A stretch of 12,500 nucleotides of DNA from Stramonita haemastoma (GCA_030674155.1 CM060329.1:25633879-25646378); one strand, 5' to 3'; counted from the first letter of the stretch, positions 1 through 7,224 are shown. Made by a program: numbers and translations. The notes: generated from the sequence alone by a model not told the origin.

Positions 1-70
1 ACACTGGGGTGATAGCTGAGATAAGCCTGGCGGTCACTGGGCCGCTCCACACGCACCAGGCTGTTCGTCT
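1..70 (-). CDS. ITIH-like exon (partial, runs off left edge), end of VIT domain
   Basis: Read on the minus strand, this exon starts at 70, just after a CCCCCCAG acceptor, and stays open to the window edge. The first two bases (AG) complete a codon begun by the G at the end of exon 1433-1679. The next residues are [20 protein letters not shown]. The AYLSYHPSV stretch fits the segment after the VIT domain of inter-alpha-trypsin inhibitor heavy chains, where a short beta strand followed by a P-T/S-hydrophobic motif is usual. The family comprises secreted proteins that carry hyaluronan-linked or matrix functions. The exon is short and would not be called alone. The support is its acceptor with a 156-nt pyrimidine tract, its phase match with the upstream exon, and its place in the order. 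The other open phase gives no ITIH-like sequence. Confidence 0.6.
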
Positions 71-72
71 CT

Positions 73-228
<156 letters not shown>

Positions 229-817
229 TGAGTGTGAATTTTGAAGTCAGTTTATGAAATGCTGGATTATCAGAGAGAAATTTAGTTAGGTTATGTGCAA
301 ATGGTTAAGCAATCTAAAAATAAAAATAATATTTTAATCACACAAGCATGTAAAATTCAAATAATTTATCATCTCAAACACAGAAGTTTATCTAGATTAT
401 GAGCATTAGATTGATATTCTAATTAAAGATTTTTTTTTAATGAGTCACGTACATGTAAAAGTCATGTACATTATTATCTGAAACAGAGCAATCCATTATC
501 GTTACATTCAAAGGATTACACGTCTAAATAATAACAGAATGAATCATGAGCATGTTACCATAGATCTTACAGTATACAGCACCTTACAAAATCAGCACAT
601 TTATGCATTAGACTTGGAGTTGGAATTGGGTGGTATTGTGGTATTTGAATTGGTTGCACTTTTATCAGGTTGTTTGTATTGTATCCATAAATTGAGGTTG
701 GATTGCATCATTGGATTGGGATTGAATTGTATGTTTGGGGTTGGGTATTGGGTTGGGTTGCATTGAGATAGTGTGGATTTGGGTTGCGTTGGGTTACAAT
801 CAGGAAAGTTGTGAAAG
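229..817. other. Intronic sequence: AT-rich part, then degenerate TTGGG-type repeat
   Basis: This is part of the intron between exons 1433-1679 and 1-70. Positions 240-610 are AT-rich unique sequence with no coding signal on either strand. From about 618 to 817 the + strand becomes a G/T-rich degenerate repeat built on TTGGG, TTGGA and TTGCG units, which resumes at 1042-1062 beyond the SINE. Small open frames here have no recognisable content. Confidence 0.7.
737..757 (+). other. Canonical G-quadruplex motif in TTGGG repeat
   Basis: Four G runs (737-740, 743-745, 750-752, 755-757) are separated by loops of 2, 4 and 2 nt. This satisfies the G3+N1-7 rule for an intramolecular quadruplex. It lies on the template strand of the host gene, so DNA rather than the pre-mRNA would fold. 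Confidence 0.7.
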
Positions 818-828
818 TATTTGGGTTG

Positions 829-1041
829 TTAGTAGTTGGCTTTCAGTACAGTCCCCCCCCCAGCTTCATCTAGCTGTAAATGGGTACCTGCCCTCTTTAG
901 GCTCAGGGAAAGTAAAGCAGCAAGGGCGAGGGATGGGCGCCGCCCTCGATATGCTGGCCCCCTAGAGAAGCTGAGGTCTCTGATGTCTCGCTCCCTAGAC
1001 CACAAAGGTCATGGGACACCTTTACCTTTTATCTTTTTACC
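829..1041 (+). mobile_element. SINE-A copy 1, 5'-truncated
   Basis: From about 835 this matches the body of the copies at 1103-1338 (reverse) and 6591-6884: TTGGCTTTCAGTACAGTCC, AATGGGTACCTGCCCTCTTTA, AGAGAAGCTGAGGTCTCTGA, and a tail of GGGACACCTTTACC. It lacks the whole tRNA/5S head and begins exactly where the 5S-like part ends in the full-length copy. An 11-bp direct repeat TATTTGGGTTG lies at 818-828 and 1042-1052 and is a candidate target-site duplication. The flanks are TTGGG-rich, so chance identity is possible. Confidence 0.85.
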
Positions 1042-1087
1042 TATTTGGGTTGAGTTGGGTTGGCAGCATGCAACAGAAGCAGAAACA

Positions 1088-1102
1088 GACGCAGCAGCAG
1101 TA
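1088..1102. repeat. Target-site duplication, left copy (GACGCAGCAGCAGTA)
   Basis: This is a perfect 15-bp direct repeat of 1339-1353, flanking SINE-A copy 2 on its 3' (tail) side. The original target was an imperfect CAG-rich tract that continues at 1354-1392. Confidence 0.8.
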
Positions 1103-1338
1103 AAAAGGTAAAGGTAAAGGTGTCCCATAACCTAGGCGGTCATAGGGGAGCGAGGCGTCAGAGACCTCAGCTTCTCTAGGGGTTAGCATATTAAGGGTGG
1201 CGCCCATCTCCTCTCCCTCGCTGCTTTACCTTCCCTGACCCTAAAGAGGGAGGTACCCATTGACAGCTTGGTGAAAAGGGGGACTGTACTGAAGCCAAGG
1301 CGCGTAAACGGTCACCCATCCAACTGGTAACCACGCTC
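1103..1338 (-). mobile_element. SINE-A copy 2, 5'-truncated within the 5S-like head
   Basis: On the minus strand it reads GAGCGTGGTTACCAGTTGGA, TGGGTGACCG (5S rRNA IE and box C region), CCTTGGCTTCAGTACAGTCC, then the shared body, ending in a tail of repeated CCTTTA units (ACCTTTACCTTTACC). The tRNA-like half and the 5S box A are missing, as expected from incomplete reverse transcription. Perfect 15-bp duplications flank it (1088-1102, 1339-1353). It lies tail-to-tail with copy 1, so the two could pair over about 190 bp if transcribed together. It sits in the intron upstream of exon 1-70, in the same orientation as the host gene. Confidence 0.92.
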
Positions 1339-1353
1339 GACGCAGCAGCAGTA
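1339..1353. repeat. Target-site duplication, right copy (GACGCAGCAGCAGTA)
   Basis: Perfect partner of 1088-1102, on the truncated 5' side of SINE-A copy 2. One or two bases may be shared with the element's own sequence, because the family consensus here would read ATCGAGCG. Confidence 0.8.
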
Positions 1354-1432
1354 GCAGTAGTAATAACAGCAGTCATAGCAGCAGCAGCAGAGCATAAGCT
1401 GTAGGAAGCACACTCCACCCAATGTCACTCAC

Positions 1433-1679
1433 CAGAGATGTCAACATCTGTCAACAGATCCTTCGGATTGGAGGCACGTGCAGATAGCTGATTGGACGGT
1501 TTTCCTCAATGGACACGTCCACGCGCAGGTCATCCACGGGTTGGCCGGGGTCAATGTACAGCACGTGATCATAGTAGCCCAATCGTCGCTCGAGAATCTC
1601 CTGGTAGGTGAGGTTAAAGGTCACGCTTTGAAACGGCGCCACCTTCAGGTCGACCTGGAACTGGTTCGTTTCACGAGGT
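1433..1679 (-). CDS. ITIH-like exon, C-terminal half of VIT domain (one frameshift)
   Basis: The acceptor is a long pyrimidine tract ending TTGCACAG (AG at 1681-1680). The donor is CTG|GTGAGT (GT at 1432-1431). The first base, A, completes an Arg codon from exon 2016-2129. The next 71 codons are open and include NQFQVDLKVAP, VTFNLTYQEILERRLGYYDH, DPGQPVDDLRVDVSIEENRP and ISYLHVPPIR. This is the diagnostic VIT-domain series of inter-alpha-trypsin inhibitor heavy chains: a beta strand with VTF.L.Y.E.L.RR.G.Y, then P.Q.V....DV.I.E. NLT is a possible N-glycosylation site. After PPIR the frame runs into TGA at 1453-1451. Shifting by one base near 1461-1469 gives KDLLTDVDIS up to the donor, matching the N-D-L-L-type continuation of the family. 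A 1-nt loss (mutation or assembly error) is therefore likely. Confidence 0.85.
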
Positions 1680-1754
1680 CTGTGCAACAGGAGGGAAAAA
1701 AAAGGAGAAAAGAATAAAAAGGAAAGAAAGAAGAAAGAAAAAAGACACTGTTGC

Positions 1755-1889
1755 AGTGTAGTGTAGTGTAGTGTAGTGTAGTGTAGTGTAGTGTAGTGTA
1801 GTGTAGTGTAGTGTAGTGGTAGTGGAGTGGAGTGGAGTGGAGTGGAGTGGAGTGGAGTGGAGTGGAGTGGAGTGAAGTGGAGTGGAGTG
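1755..1889 (+). repeat. Compound pentanucleotide repeat (AGTGT)12 then (AGTGG)n
   Basis: Twelve perfect AGTGT units (1755-1814) pass into AGTGG units (1815-1889, with an inserted T at 1820 and one AGTGA unit). It fills about 40% of the 336-bp intron 1680-2015. The long minus-strand frames of HSTP-type repeats across it are intronic, not protein. Confidence 0.95.
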
Positions 1890-2015
1890 TGGTGTAATGT
1901 CCTGGAGTGTACTGCCACCCTTCTCTCCCATCCCTGTCCCCACCCCTACCCTATCCCTACCCCTCCCACTCCCGCCCCCCACCCTCTTTTGTCCCATCCC
2001 TGTCTCCTCCCTTAC

Positions 2016-2129
2016 CTCTGGGTGACCATTCCAGAGCTGAGGGGTGCCTGGGTGGCATTGGAGCCATACTCCCTCAGTGCTTTACCTCTCTCCTCCACTC
2101 GGCCCGGGTAGGTCTCGTTGTCTATCCTC
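2016..2129 (-). CDS. ITIH-like exon, central VIT domain
   Basis: The acceptor has a C-rich pyrimidine tract and ends CTGACAG (AG at 2131-2130). The donor is AGAG|GTAAGG (GT at 2015-2014). The leading G joins CT from exon 2877-3034 to make CTG (Leu). The following 37 codons are open: RIDNETYPGRVEERGKALRE, then YGSNATQAPLSSGMVTQ, with the last two bases AG joining A of the next exon to give Arg. I.DG/N.TYPG..(K/E)E(K/R)..A...Y.......S.G(L/M)V is the family signature of the ITIH VIT domain in exactly this order. NET and NAT are possible glycosylation sites. No frameshift is present. An alternative acceptor three bases downstream would drop only one Arg. Confidence 0.85.
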
Positions 2130-2330
2130 CTGTCAGACAAAGGGGGATGGGGGAGGGGGGCGTGACATTGCCATTTTTGTGCAAAGAGATTATTGTCAAA
2201 ATTGTACACCGTCAATTTCCATCATCATTATCTTCATCTCATCATCGTCATGATTGTCATCATCAGCATCAGCATCATCCTAATCCTCATCATGTGGAAT
2301 TTTTAGACCCTGAATATTGTATCCATTAAT
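2130..2330. other. Intron sequence upstream of exon 2016-2129
   Basis: Positions 2140-2160 are G-rich on the + strand, which gives the C-rich pyrimidine tract of the exon on the minus strand. The rest is AT-rich with scattered ATC units leading into the repeat block. No gene was seen. Confidence 0.6.
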
Positions 2331-2362
2331 TATCATTATCACCATCATCGTCGTCGTCGTCG

Positions 2363-2431
<69 letters not shown>

Positions 2432-2497
2432 CCACCACCACCGTGGTCCACCACCACCACCACCACCACCACCACCATCAGTATCATTACCATCATT

Positions 2498-2533
<36 letters not shown>

Positions 2534-2632
2534 TCTTCTTCTTCTCTTCTTCTTCTTCTTCTTCTTCTTCTTCTCTCTTTATTTCTTCTTCTTCTTTCTT
2601 CTTCTTCTTCTTCTTCTTCTTCTTCTTCTTCT

Positions 2633-2664
<32 letters not shown>

Positions 2665-2718
2665 GCTTTCTTTCTTGCTTTCTTTCTTGCTTTCTTTCTT
2701 GCTTTCTTTCTTCTTCTT
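2328..2718 (+). repeat. Compound triplet/tetranucleotide repeat block: ATC, ACC, ATC, TTC, CTTT
   Basis: In order: ATC/GTC units to about 2430, ACC units 2431-2476, ATC 2477-2534, TTC (with CTC and TTT interruptions) 2535-2636, and CTTT with regular CTTG variants 2637-2718. Degenerate ATC/TTC units continue to about 2850. It occupies most of the 747-bp intron 2130-2876. In the sense of the host gene the units read GAT, GGT, GAA and AAAG. Open frames here (poly-Ile, His, Phe, Asp, Glu) are artefacts. Confidence 0.95.
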
Positions 2719-2876
2719 CACAATTCTTCACATGTCTTCTTTGCAATTCTTTTTTTCGCAATTCTTCTTTATCATTATTATCGTCATCACTATCATCATC
2801 TCCATCATCTTCATCATCATCGCCATCATCATCAACATCTTCATCATCAACCCCTGCACTGCACACAGGTGCCTAC

Positions 2877-3034
2877 AGTGTGAAGTTGGAGATGAAGAGG
2901 AGCTATCATAGGGAAGCGTGATGTCGAAGACGCGCGTGTGCGCGATTGTTGTGGGGATATGTCACGTGACTGGTGATGCGCGTGGTGGCACAACGTATTG
3001 ATGTCCGTGCAGCGTCAGTGACGTATCGTTGTAC
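2877..3034 (-). CDS. ITIH-like exon, N-terminal VIT domain (two compensating frameshifts)
   Basis: The acceptor is TTCTCACGCAG|GTAC (AG at 3036-3035) and the donor is ACACT|GTAGGC (GT at 2876-2875). Reading starts in phase 0 with VQRYVTDAARTSIRCATTRI, then TSHVTYPHNNRAHA. A shifted frame gives VFDITLPYD, and the original frame returns with LLFISNFTL up to the donor. The VIT pattern S/I-R-x-A-T-T-x-(V/I)-T-S-x-V, then FD(I/V)xLP, then FISNFT(L/M), is unmistakable in order and spacing. The two shifts are near the CGCGCG stretch (about 2931-2938; one CG unit too few would explain it) and in the CTCCTC stretch (about 2896-2901; one C too few). Together they total 3 nt, so the downstream phase is kept. 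Stops TGA-TAG occur if they are ignored. A signal-peptide exon should lie further upstream on the minus strand but was not found. Confidence 0.8.
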
Positions 3035-3087
3035 CTGCGTGAGAACATCAATATTGATAGCAAGTACTAATAACTTTTGAGTGGTGA

Positions 3088-3106
3088 GTGTGTGTGTGTG
3101 TGTGTG

Positions 3107-3159
<53 letters not shown>

Positions 3160-3175
3160 GTGGTGTGTGTGTGTG

Positions 3176-3228
<53 letters not shown>
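3088..3228 (+). repeat. (GT)n microsatellite with short interruptions
   Basis: Alternating GT, broken by TTG and GG at about 3106, 3159-3163, 3176 and 3225. It lies about 55 bp upstream (minus sense) of exon 2877-3034. Confidence 0.95.
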
Positions 3229-3231
<3 letters not shown>

Positions 3232-3379
3232 GGGTGTGGTAGGGAGGGTGGTCTTTAAAAGCAAAAAACAAAAATTGTAAAGTGAAGCATTCTGCGCTTA
3301 AAACACCCCTGCATACACATACACACTCGCATATGTGTGCGTGCACGCACAAACACACACACGCATAGGCTACACAGAT

Positions 3380-3403
3380 GATGAAGGCAATGATGCCTTC
3401 ATC
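3380..3403. repeat. Perfect 10-bp inverted repeat with 4-nt loop
   Basis: GATGAAGGCA (3380-3389), loop ATGA, TGCCTTCATC (3394-3403). It sits immediately upstream of a SINE-B 3' fragment. Its role is unknown. Confidence 0.85.
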
Positions 3404-3418
3404 TCCAATGTGGAGACC

Positions 3419-3534
3419 TGGGAACAGATGACATTTACAAAACTGCATACACACGGGTACTGGACGTAAAAAAGCACAAGAGTGCTCATTTCATCATCCT
3501 CGATATAAAAGAATAAATCAAAATAAATCAAATC
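3419..3534 (+). mobile_element. SINE-B 3' fragment
   Basis: It matches 7697-7811 of the full-length copy: GGAACAGATGACATTTACAA, AACTGCATACACACGGG, GTAAAAAAGCACAAGAGTGC, TCCTCGATATAAAAGAATAA, ending in ATCAAATC tail units. It includes the AAGCAC-AAGA-GTGCTC stem-loop. The left limit is the last clear match. No target-site duplication was seen. Confidence 0.9.
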
Positions 3535-3967
3535 ACGCGCGCGTGGTGCTACTTTGCAACATAGGCCTAACTGCCAGCCAGGCTCAATACCATTGCTTGT
3601 TCTCATTTCATGTATTGCTGCAACGTTGTTCTGAACTAATACATATTTGTATTTTTGTAATGGTAGATCTAGATAGCACACCACAGACGGTGGATCAATC
3701 AGAGAGAGAATTTGCCTGCAAATGGACAAGACTTTAGAAAAGAAAGGCAGAAAATAAGTATGAGATGACCAGAGTGGGGAGGAGGGGGGGGGGGGGGGGG
3801 GTACAGGGGCACCAAAAACCAGCAGCCAAAACAAATCAAAGGAACAAACAAAAACAAATCCAAGGTAAGAAATACGAAAGCAGCCACAGACGAAATAAAA
3901 GTGTCTGATTCACATGCTTCAGCAGGTGGGGAATCCTATTTGTAACCCGAACAGAAACCCCACCACA

Positions 3968-3968
<1 letters not shown>
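3535..3968. other. Unique sequence with G18 run; no gene seen
   Basis: AT-rich unassigned sequence, with a homopolymer of 18 G at 3784-3801 on the + strand inside a G-rich flank. Open frames on either strand show no recognisable protein content. Confidence 0.6.
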
Positions 3969-4050
<82 letters not shown>

Positions 4051-4071
4051 ACACACACACACACACACACA
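3969..4071 (+). repeat. (CA)n microsatellite
   Basis: About 50 CA units with a single CC interruption near 4050. Confidence 0.95.
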
Positions 4072-4903
4072 ACTCCATTCACCATTATCTCTCACTTCTC
4101 AACCCCCTTCCAAGCGAAGGAGGAAATCTGAAACAGACACAGATAGGAAAAGACAGAAAGACAAATGGACAAACCAGCTGCTAAACAAGACTTGGTGACA
4201 TCTATACCAGCAACAAGAATCTAAACAACACCGTTTTGTTCCAACTGTAAAATAGTATGAACCAGAAGAATTTCAAGATAATGCATAAGATAGGGACTCA
4301 CAAAGAAAGAAGGAAAGAAAAAAGGAAAGAAGGAAGGAAAGGAAGGTTAAACCAAGATGTACATATGTAGATTACACAGGAATTTGTGCGCATAGTCTTC
4401 TTTAAATTATCGACTAGAAATTATATCAAGTGGTTAAGTCATGTTCATGATTAAACACGGCTTTACTTTTTATATACACATCATTTCGGTTTATTTGTCT
4501 ACAAACATGGTTAGACTTCCTAAATAACTCATGGCAAAATTTAGATTTTGGAATCTTGGATTTGTTCAGGCATTTCTTTTTCTGTAGAAAACAAATCGAG
4601 TCAGATGTCATTTGTTCTCTGTTTAAAAGTAGTGTATAGAACGACGTCCATTTTGGATTCTGTTGTCCTGCTTAAGAAGGTCTGGTTAATCAGTTTATCC
4701 TTCTGAATGTTTTATGCATTCTTCAATGTCTGGGCGTTTAAAGCTTTTTCATCCTCTAGTGAATGATTATATCGATAAACACTCAGTAATTTATGCGTTG
4801 AAATGTTTCTCTTTAAAATGAATCAATTAGTTGTTTATTTTCCACATCATCCCTTCATAGGATCTAGGAGGCCAAGGCCTTAAATAGATACATTTTATTA
4901 TTT
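4072..4903. other. Unique AT-rich sequence; no gene seen
   Basis: It contains a short GAAA/GGAA purine patch (4303-4346) and otherwise AT-rich sequence. No long open frame, splice-flanked conserved peptide or repeat similarity was recognised on either strand. Confidence 0.6.
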
Positions 4904-4904
4904 C

Positions 4905-4959
<55 letters not shown>
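4904..4959 (+). repeat. (CAGA)14 microsatellite
   Basis: Perfect CAGA units (equal to TCTG on the minus strand), the same motif as the TGTC arrays further right but in the opposite strand orientation. Confidence 0.95.
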
Positions 4960-5364
4960 TTCCTTTCCAAAATTTAATGGAACATGATAGGGAATAAAAA
5001 AAATATAAAAAAAAAGAATTGGTGTGTATGTTGCGGCAAAAGCCTGCTTTATATTCTACGGCCTATACGATTCAGATGTTGACATGTATTAGCAAAACAC
5101 ATCACAGAGAAGATTTATCCAAATCACTACTGGGATTTTACGATTGCTTCATCTCCTCAGGATTCTCTGTACTCTGTGCAGCCTCAGGACCATCTTTCAC
5201 TGCCTCTTGTCAGTCAACCTCTAGCAGTAACGGCTGAAATTCCTTTCAGCAGTAAACTGAGCACAACACATGCCATTTCCCTTATCTACCCTCCCCAGTC
5301 TGCACCTGGGCTGTTTCATTCTTCTTCCTCAAATGCTTCTGATTGCTCCTGAATGTTTCCAAAT

Positions 5365-5365
<1 letters not shown>
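4960..5365. other. Unique sequence; no gene recognised
   Basis: A 72-codon + frame at 5019-5237 has no recognisable motif. It ends next to a perfect GCTGAAA-TTCC-TTTCAGC hairpin (5233-5250). Positions 5303-5320 (CACCTGGGCTGTTTCATT) resemble 8305-8322 with one mismatch, perhaps a shared old repeat. Confidence 0.5.
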
Positions 5366-5462
<97 letters not shown>

Positions 5463-5522
5463 CTCTCTCCTCCTCTCATCTCTCTTCTCTCTCTCTCCAC
5501 TCTCTCTCTCTCTCTCACTCTC
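5366..5522 (+). repeat. (TGTC)n then (TC)n pyrimidine block
   Basis: TGTC units at 5366-5404 pass into TC-rich sequence with CCTC variants to about 5522. Confidence 0.95.
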
Positions 5523-5756
5523 TTGTATGATTCAATTTAGATAGTAGAGCTGTCACAATTTTTTCCCCAAAAAAAATTCAAAAGGTTGAGAAAGACAAAC
5601 AGCTTCAAATAGACGTGTAAGGTTTTTTTGTTTTTTTATTATAAAAACAATAATAAAGAATAGATGTAAGACTATCAAACATTATGTAAACCACCCCACA
5701 GGTGATTAGCTTGTTTATTTACGCGATGGATGAATAGTATATCGTTGCATATGGAG

Positions 5757-5919
5757 GGACTGGTATAGCTCAGTGGTCAGAGCGCTCGTTTTCCCCCAGC
5801 CAAGGTTAAGCAGCATTGAGCGTGGTTACCAACTGAATGGGTGATCGACCGTTTGTGAGCCTTGGCTTCAGTACGGTATCCTTGTTCACCCAGCTCACAT
5901 GAGTCATGGGACACCTTTC
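5757..5919 (+). mobile_element. SINE-A copy 3: intact chimeric head, internally deleted body
   Basis: It opens with GGACTGGTATAGCTCAGTGG and TCAGAGCGCTCG, which is the tRNA acceptor/D-arm pattern with box A. It then reads AAGGTTAAGCAGCATTGAGC, GTGGTTACC and GAATGGGTGATCGACC, which follow the 5S rRNA internal control region. After CTTGGCTTCAGTACGG and TTCACCCAGCT it jumps to CATGGGACACCTTT. About 150 bp of body present in copy 4 is missing, so this is either an internal deletion or a short subfamily. It is followed by a T-rich run. No clear target-site duplication was seen. Confidence 0.85.
5766..5850 (+). promoter_or_regulatory. Putative internal pol III promoter: tRNA box A plus 5S-type control region
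   Basis: TAGCTCAGTGG (5766-5776) fits the tRNA box A consensus exactly. Instead of a tRNA box B there is a 5S-like block (5801-5850) containing the equivalents of 5S box A (GTTAAGCAGCATTGAG), the intermediate element (GTGGTTACC) and box C (GAATGGGTGATCGACC). Function is inferred from similarity only. Confidence 0.65.
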
Positions 5920-5995
5920 TTTTTTTTTTATTCGTCCATGTTCTCTTTTCTTGTTTTTTGAAAGATTACATATAAACATATAAACTGCTATCGTT

Positions 5996-6109
5996 TTCTT
6001 CTTCTTCTTCTTCTTTTTCTTTTCTTCTTCTTCTTCTTCTTCTTCTTCTTCTCTTCTTCTTCTTCTTCTTCTTCTTCTTCTTCTTCTTCTTCTTCTTCTT
6101 CTTCTTCTT
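5996..6109 (+). repeat. (TTC)n microsatellite
   Basis: TTC units with a few TTTTC and CTC interruptions at 6014-6026 and about 6051. On the minus strand it is (GAA)n, capable of triplex formation. Confidence 0.95.
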
Positions 6110-6590
6110 TGTACTTTAATATTCATACACTTTGCTGGTGTTTTGATGCATACACCTCATTTCAACTGTTTTGAGACTCTCTGGAGAGAGGAACGGGATA
6201 GCCAGGTGACCAAAGCGTTTTTCGGAGCGCTCCTGATTTCATGGCCACCTGCCTTACTTCCTTGCGTTTGTTGGCTTGAATGAGCATTTCCTTAAGTATG
6301 GAACACATCATGTAGCATAAAAACTATGATCATCATAACATTTCATTTTATTTCACGTTATTTATAACCCCACCGACCACGGTACGGTCGGGTGACGAAA
6401 AGTACATTTACAACAACAATAGTAATCCCGCATGCACCCTAGTGTGTTTGGAACATCACCCCCGAAATCGAAAGGTGGCTACCATTATTATAATTTAAGC
6501 TTGTCCGTCGTGTTCCACGATGACCTCCAAAAACAGGCAGAGGAGGCAGCTGCTGTTTCGGTTCTCTTTTTAAAGTGTACCCCTTTGAAA
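6110..6590. other. Unassigned sequence, possibly an old interspersed repeat
   Basis: No coding signal. Positions 6195-6215 (GGGATAGCCAGGTGACC) loosely resemble a tRNA box A head like that of SINE-B, but no box B follows. Positions 6373-6391 form a 6-bp hairpin (CCGACC / GGTCGG). The relatively GC-rich 6420-6560 segment has no relative elsewhere in the window. Confidence 0.45.
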
Positions 6591-6884
6591 GGACTGGAAA
6601 GCTCAGTGGTCAGAGCACTCTCCTCCCAGCCAAGGTTAAGCAGCATCAAGCGTGGTTACCAGTTGGATGGGTGACTGTTTGCGCACCTTGGCTTCAGTAC
6701 AGTCCCTCAGTTCACCCAGCTGTAAATGGGTACCTGTCCTCTTTAGTCAGGGAAGGCAAAGCAGTGAGGGAGAGGAGATGGGCACCGCCCTCAATATGCT
6801 GGCACTTAGAGAAGCTGAGGTCTCTGATGCCTCGCTCCTCTACGACCGCATAGATTATGGAACACCTTTACCTTTACCTTACCT
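6591..6884 (+). mobile_element. SINE-A copy 4, near full length
   Basis: This is the most complete member. A tRNA-like 5' half lies at 6591-6630 (GGACTGGAAAGCTCAGTGG, then CAGAGCACTC; box A has mutated to AAGCTCAGTGG). The 5S-derived part is 6631-6687 (AAGGTTAAGCAGCATCAAGC, GTGGTTACCAGTTGGATGGG, TGACTG). The body (6688-6856) is shared with copies 1 and 2. The tail is ACACCTTTACCTTTACC. No B box is present. I could not define a target-site duplication. The body has no similarity I recognise to the LINE in this window, so its partner LINE is unknown. Confidence 0.9.
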
Positions 6885-7190
6885 ATCCCTTCATATTATT
6901 GTCCTATGTAACATAATAGTGAATGATATGGGATGCGTTAAAATAATTGCACATCATGGATTTTGCTCATTATAGATTTTGCATATTCTTCATTTCAAGC
7001 TTCTGTGTCAGCTTTTGTTGATAAAGTTGCTGTTGTTGGGTGTTCCCCACCTCAACAATGCCAGGGGGTCACCTGGAATGCCTGATGATGATAACCTCAA
7101 TGTTTGGCATTCACTCTTTTCCAGATAACAAAAAGACTTGGAAACGCTATATATACATTTAAAAGTAGATTATCAACCCTGTTACTGTTG
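6885..7190. other. Unique sequence; no gene seen
   Basis: AT-rich to mixed sequence between SINE-A copy 4 and the TGTC array. No conserved peptide, RNA or repeat was recognised. Confidence 0.6.
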
Positions 7191-7224
7191 TCTTTGTCTC
7201 TATGTCTTTCTGTCTATCTGTCTT

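Noticed and set aside
539..766. 75-codon + frame
   Set aside because: Composition follows the TTGGG-type repeat; no domain, no splice context, antisense within a host intron.
618..830. Interstitial telomere repeat
   Set aside because: Units are TTGGG/TTGGA/TTGCG and irregular, not the TTAGGG expected in most animals.
1680..1918. N-terminal extension of the minus frame with HSTPL repeats upstream of the VIT segment
   Set aside because: It lies beyond a strong 3' splice site (AG at 1681-1680) and encodes only the pentanucleotide repeat; treated as intron read-through.
2317..2883. Frames of poly-Ile/His/Ser/Phe and poly-Asp/Glu/Arg
   Set aside because: Translations of ATC, ACC, TTC and CTTT microsatellites lying inside the intron 2130-2876.
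5019..5237. 72-codon + frame
   Set aside because: No recognisable motif and no supporting promoter or splice sites; cannot be told from chance.
6631..6687. 5S rRNA gene
   Set aside because: Only the 3' half of 5S is represented, joined to tRNA-like sequence, and repeated as part of a dispersed element.
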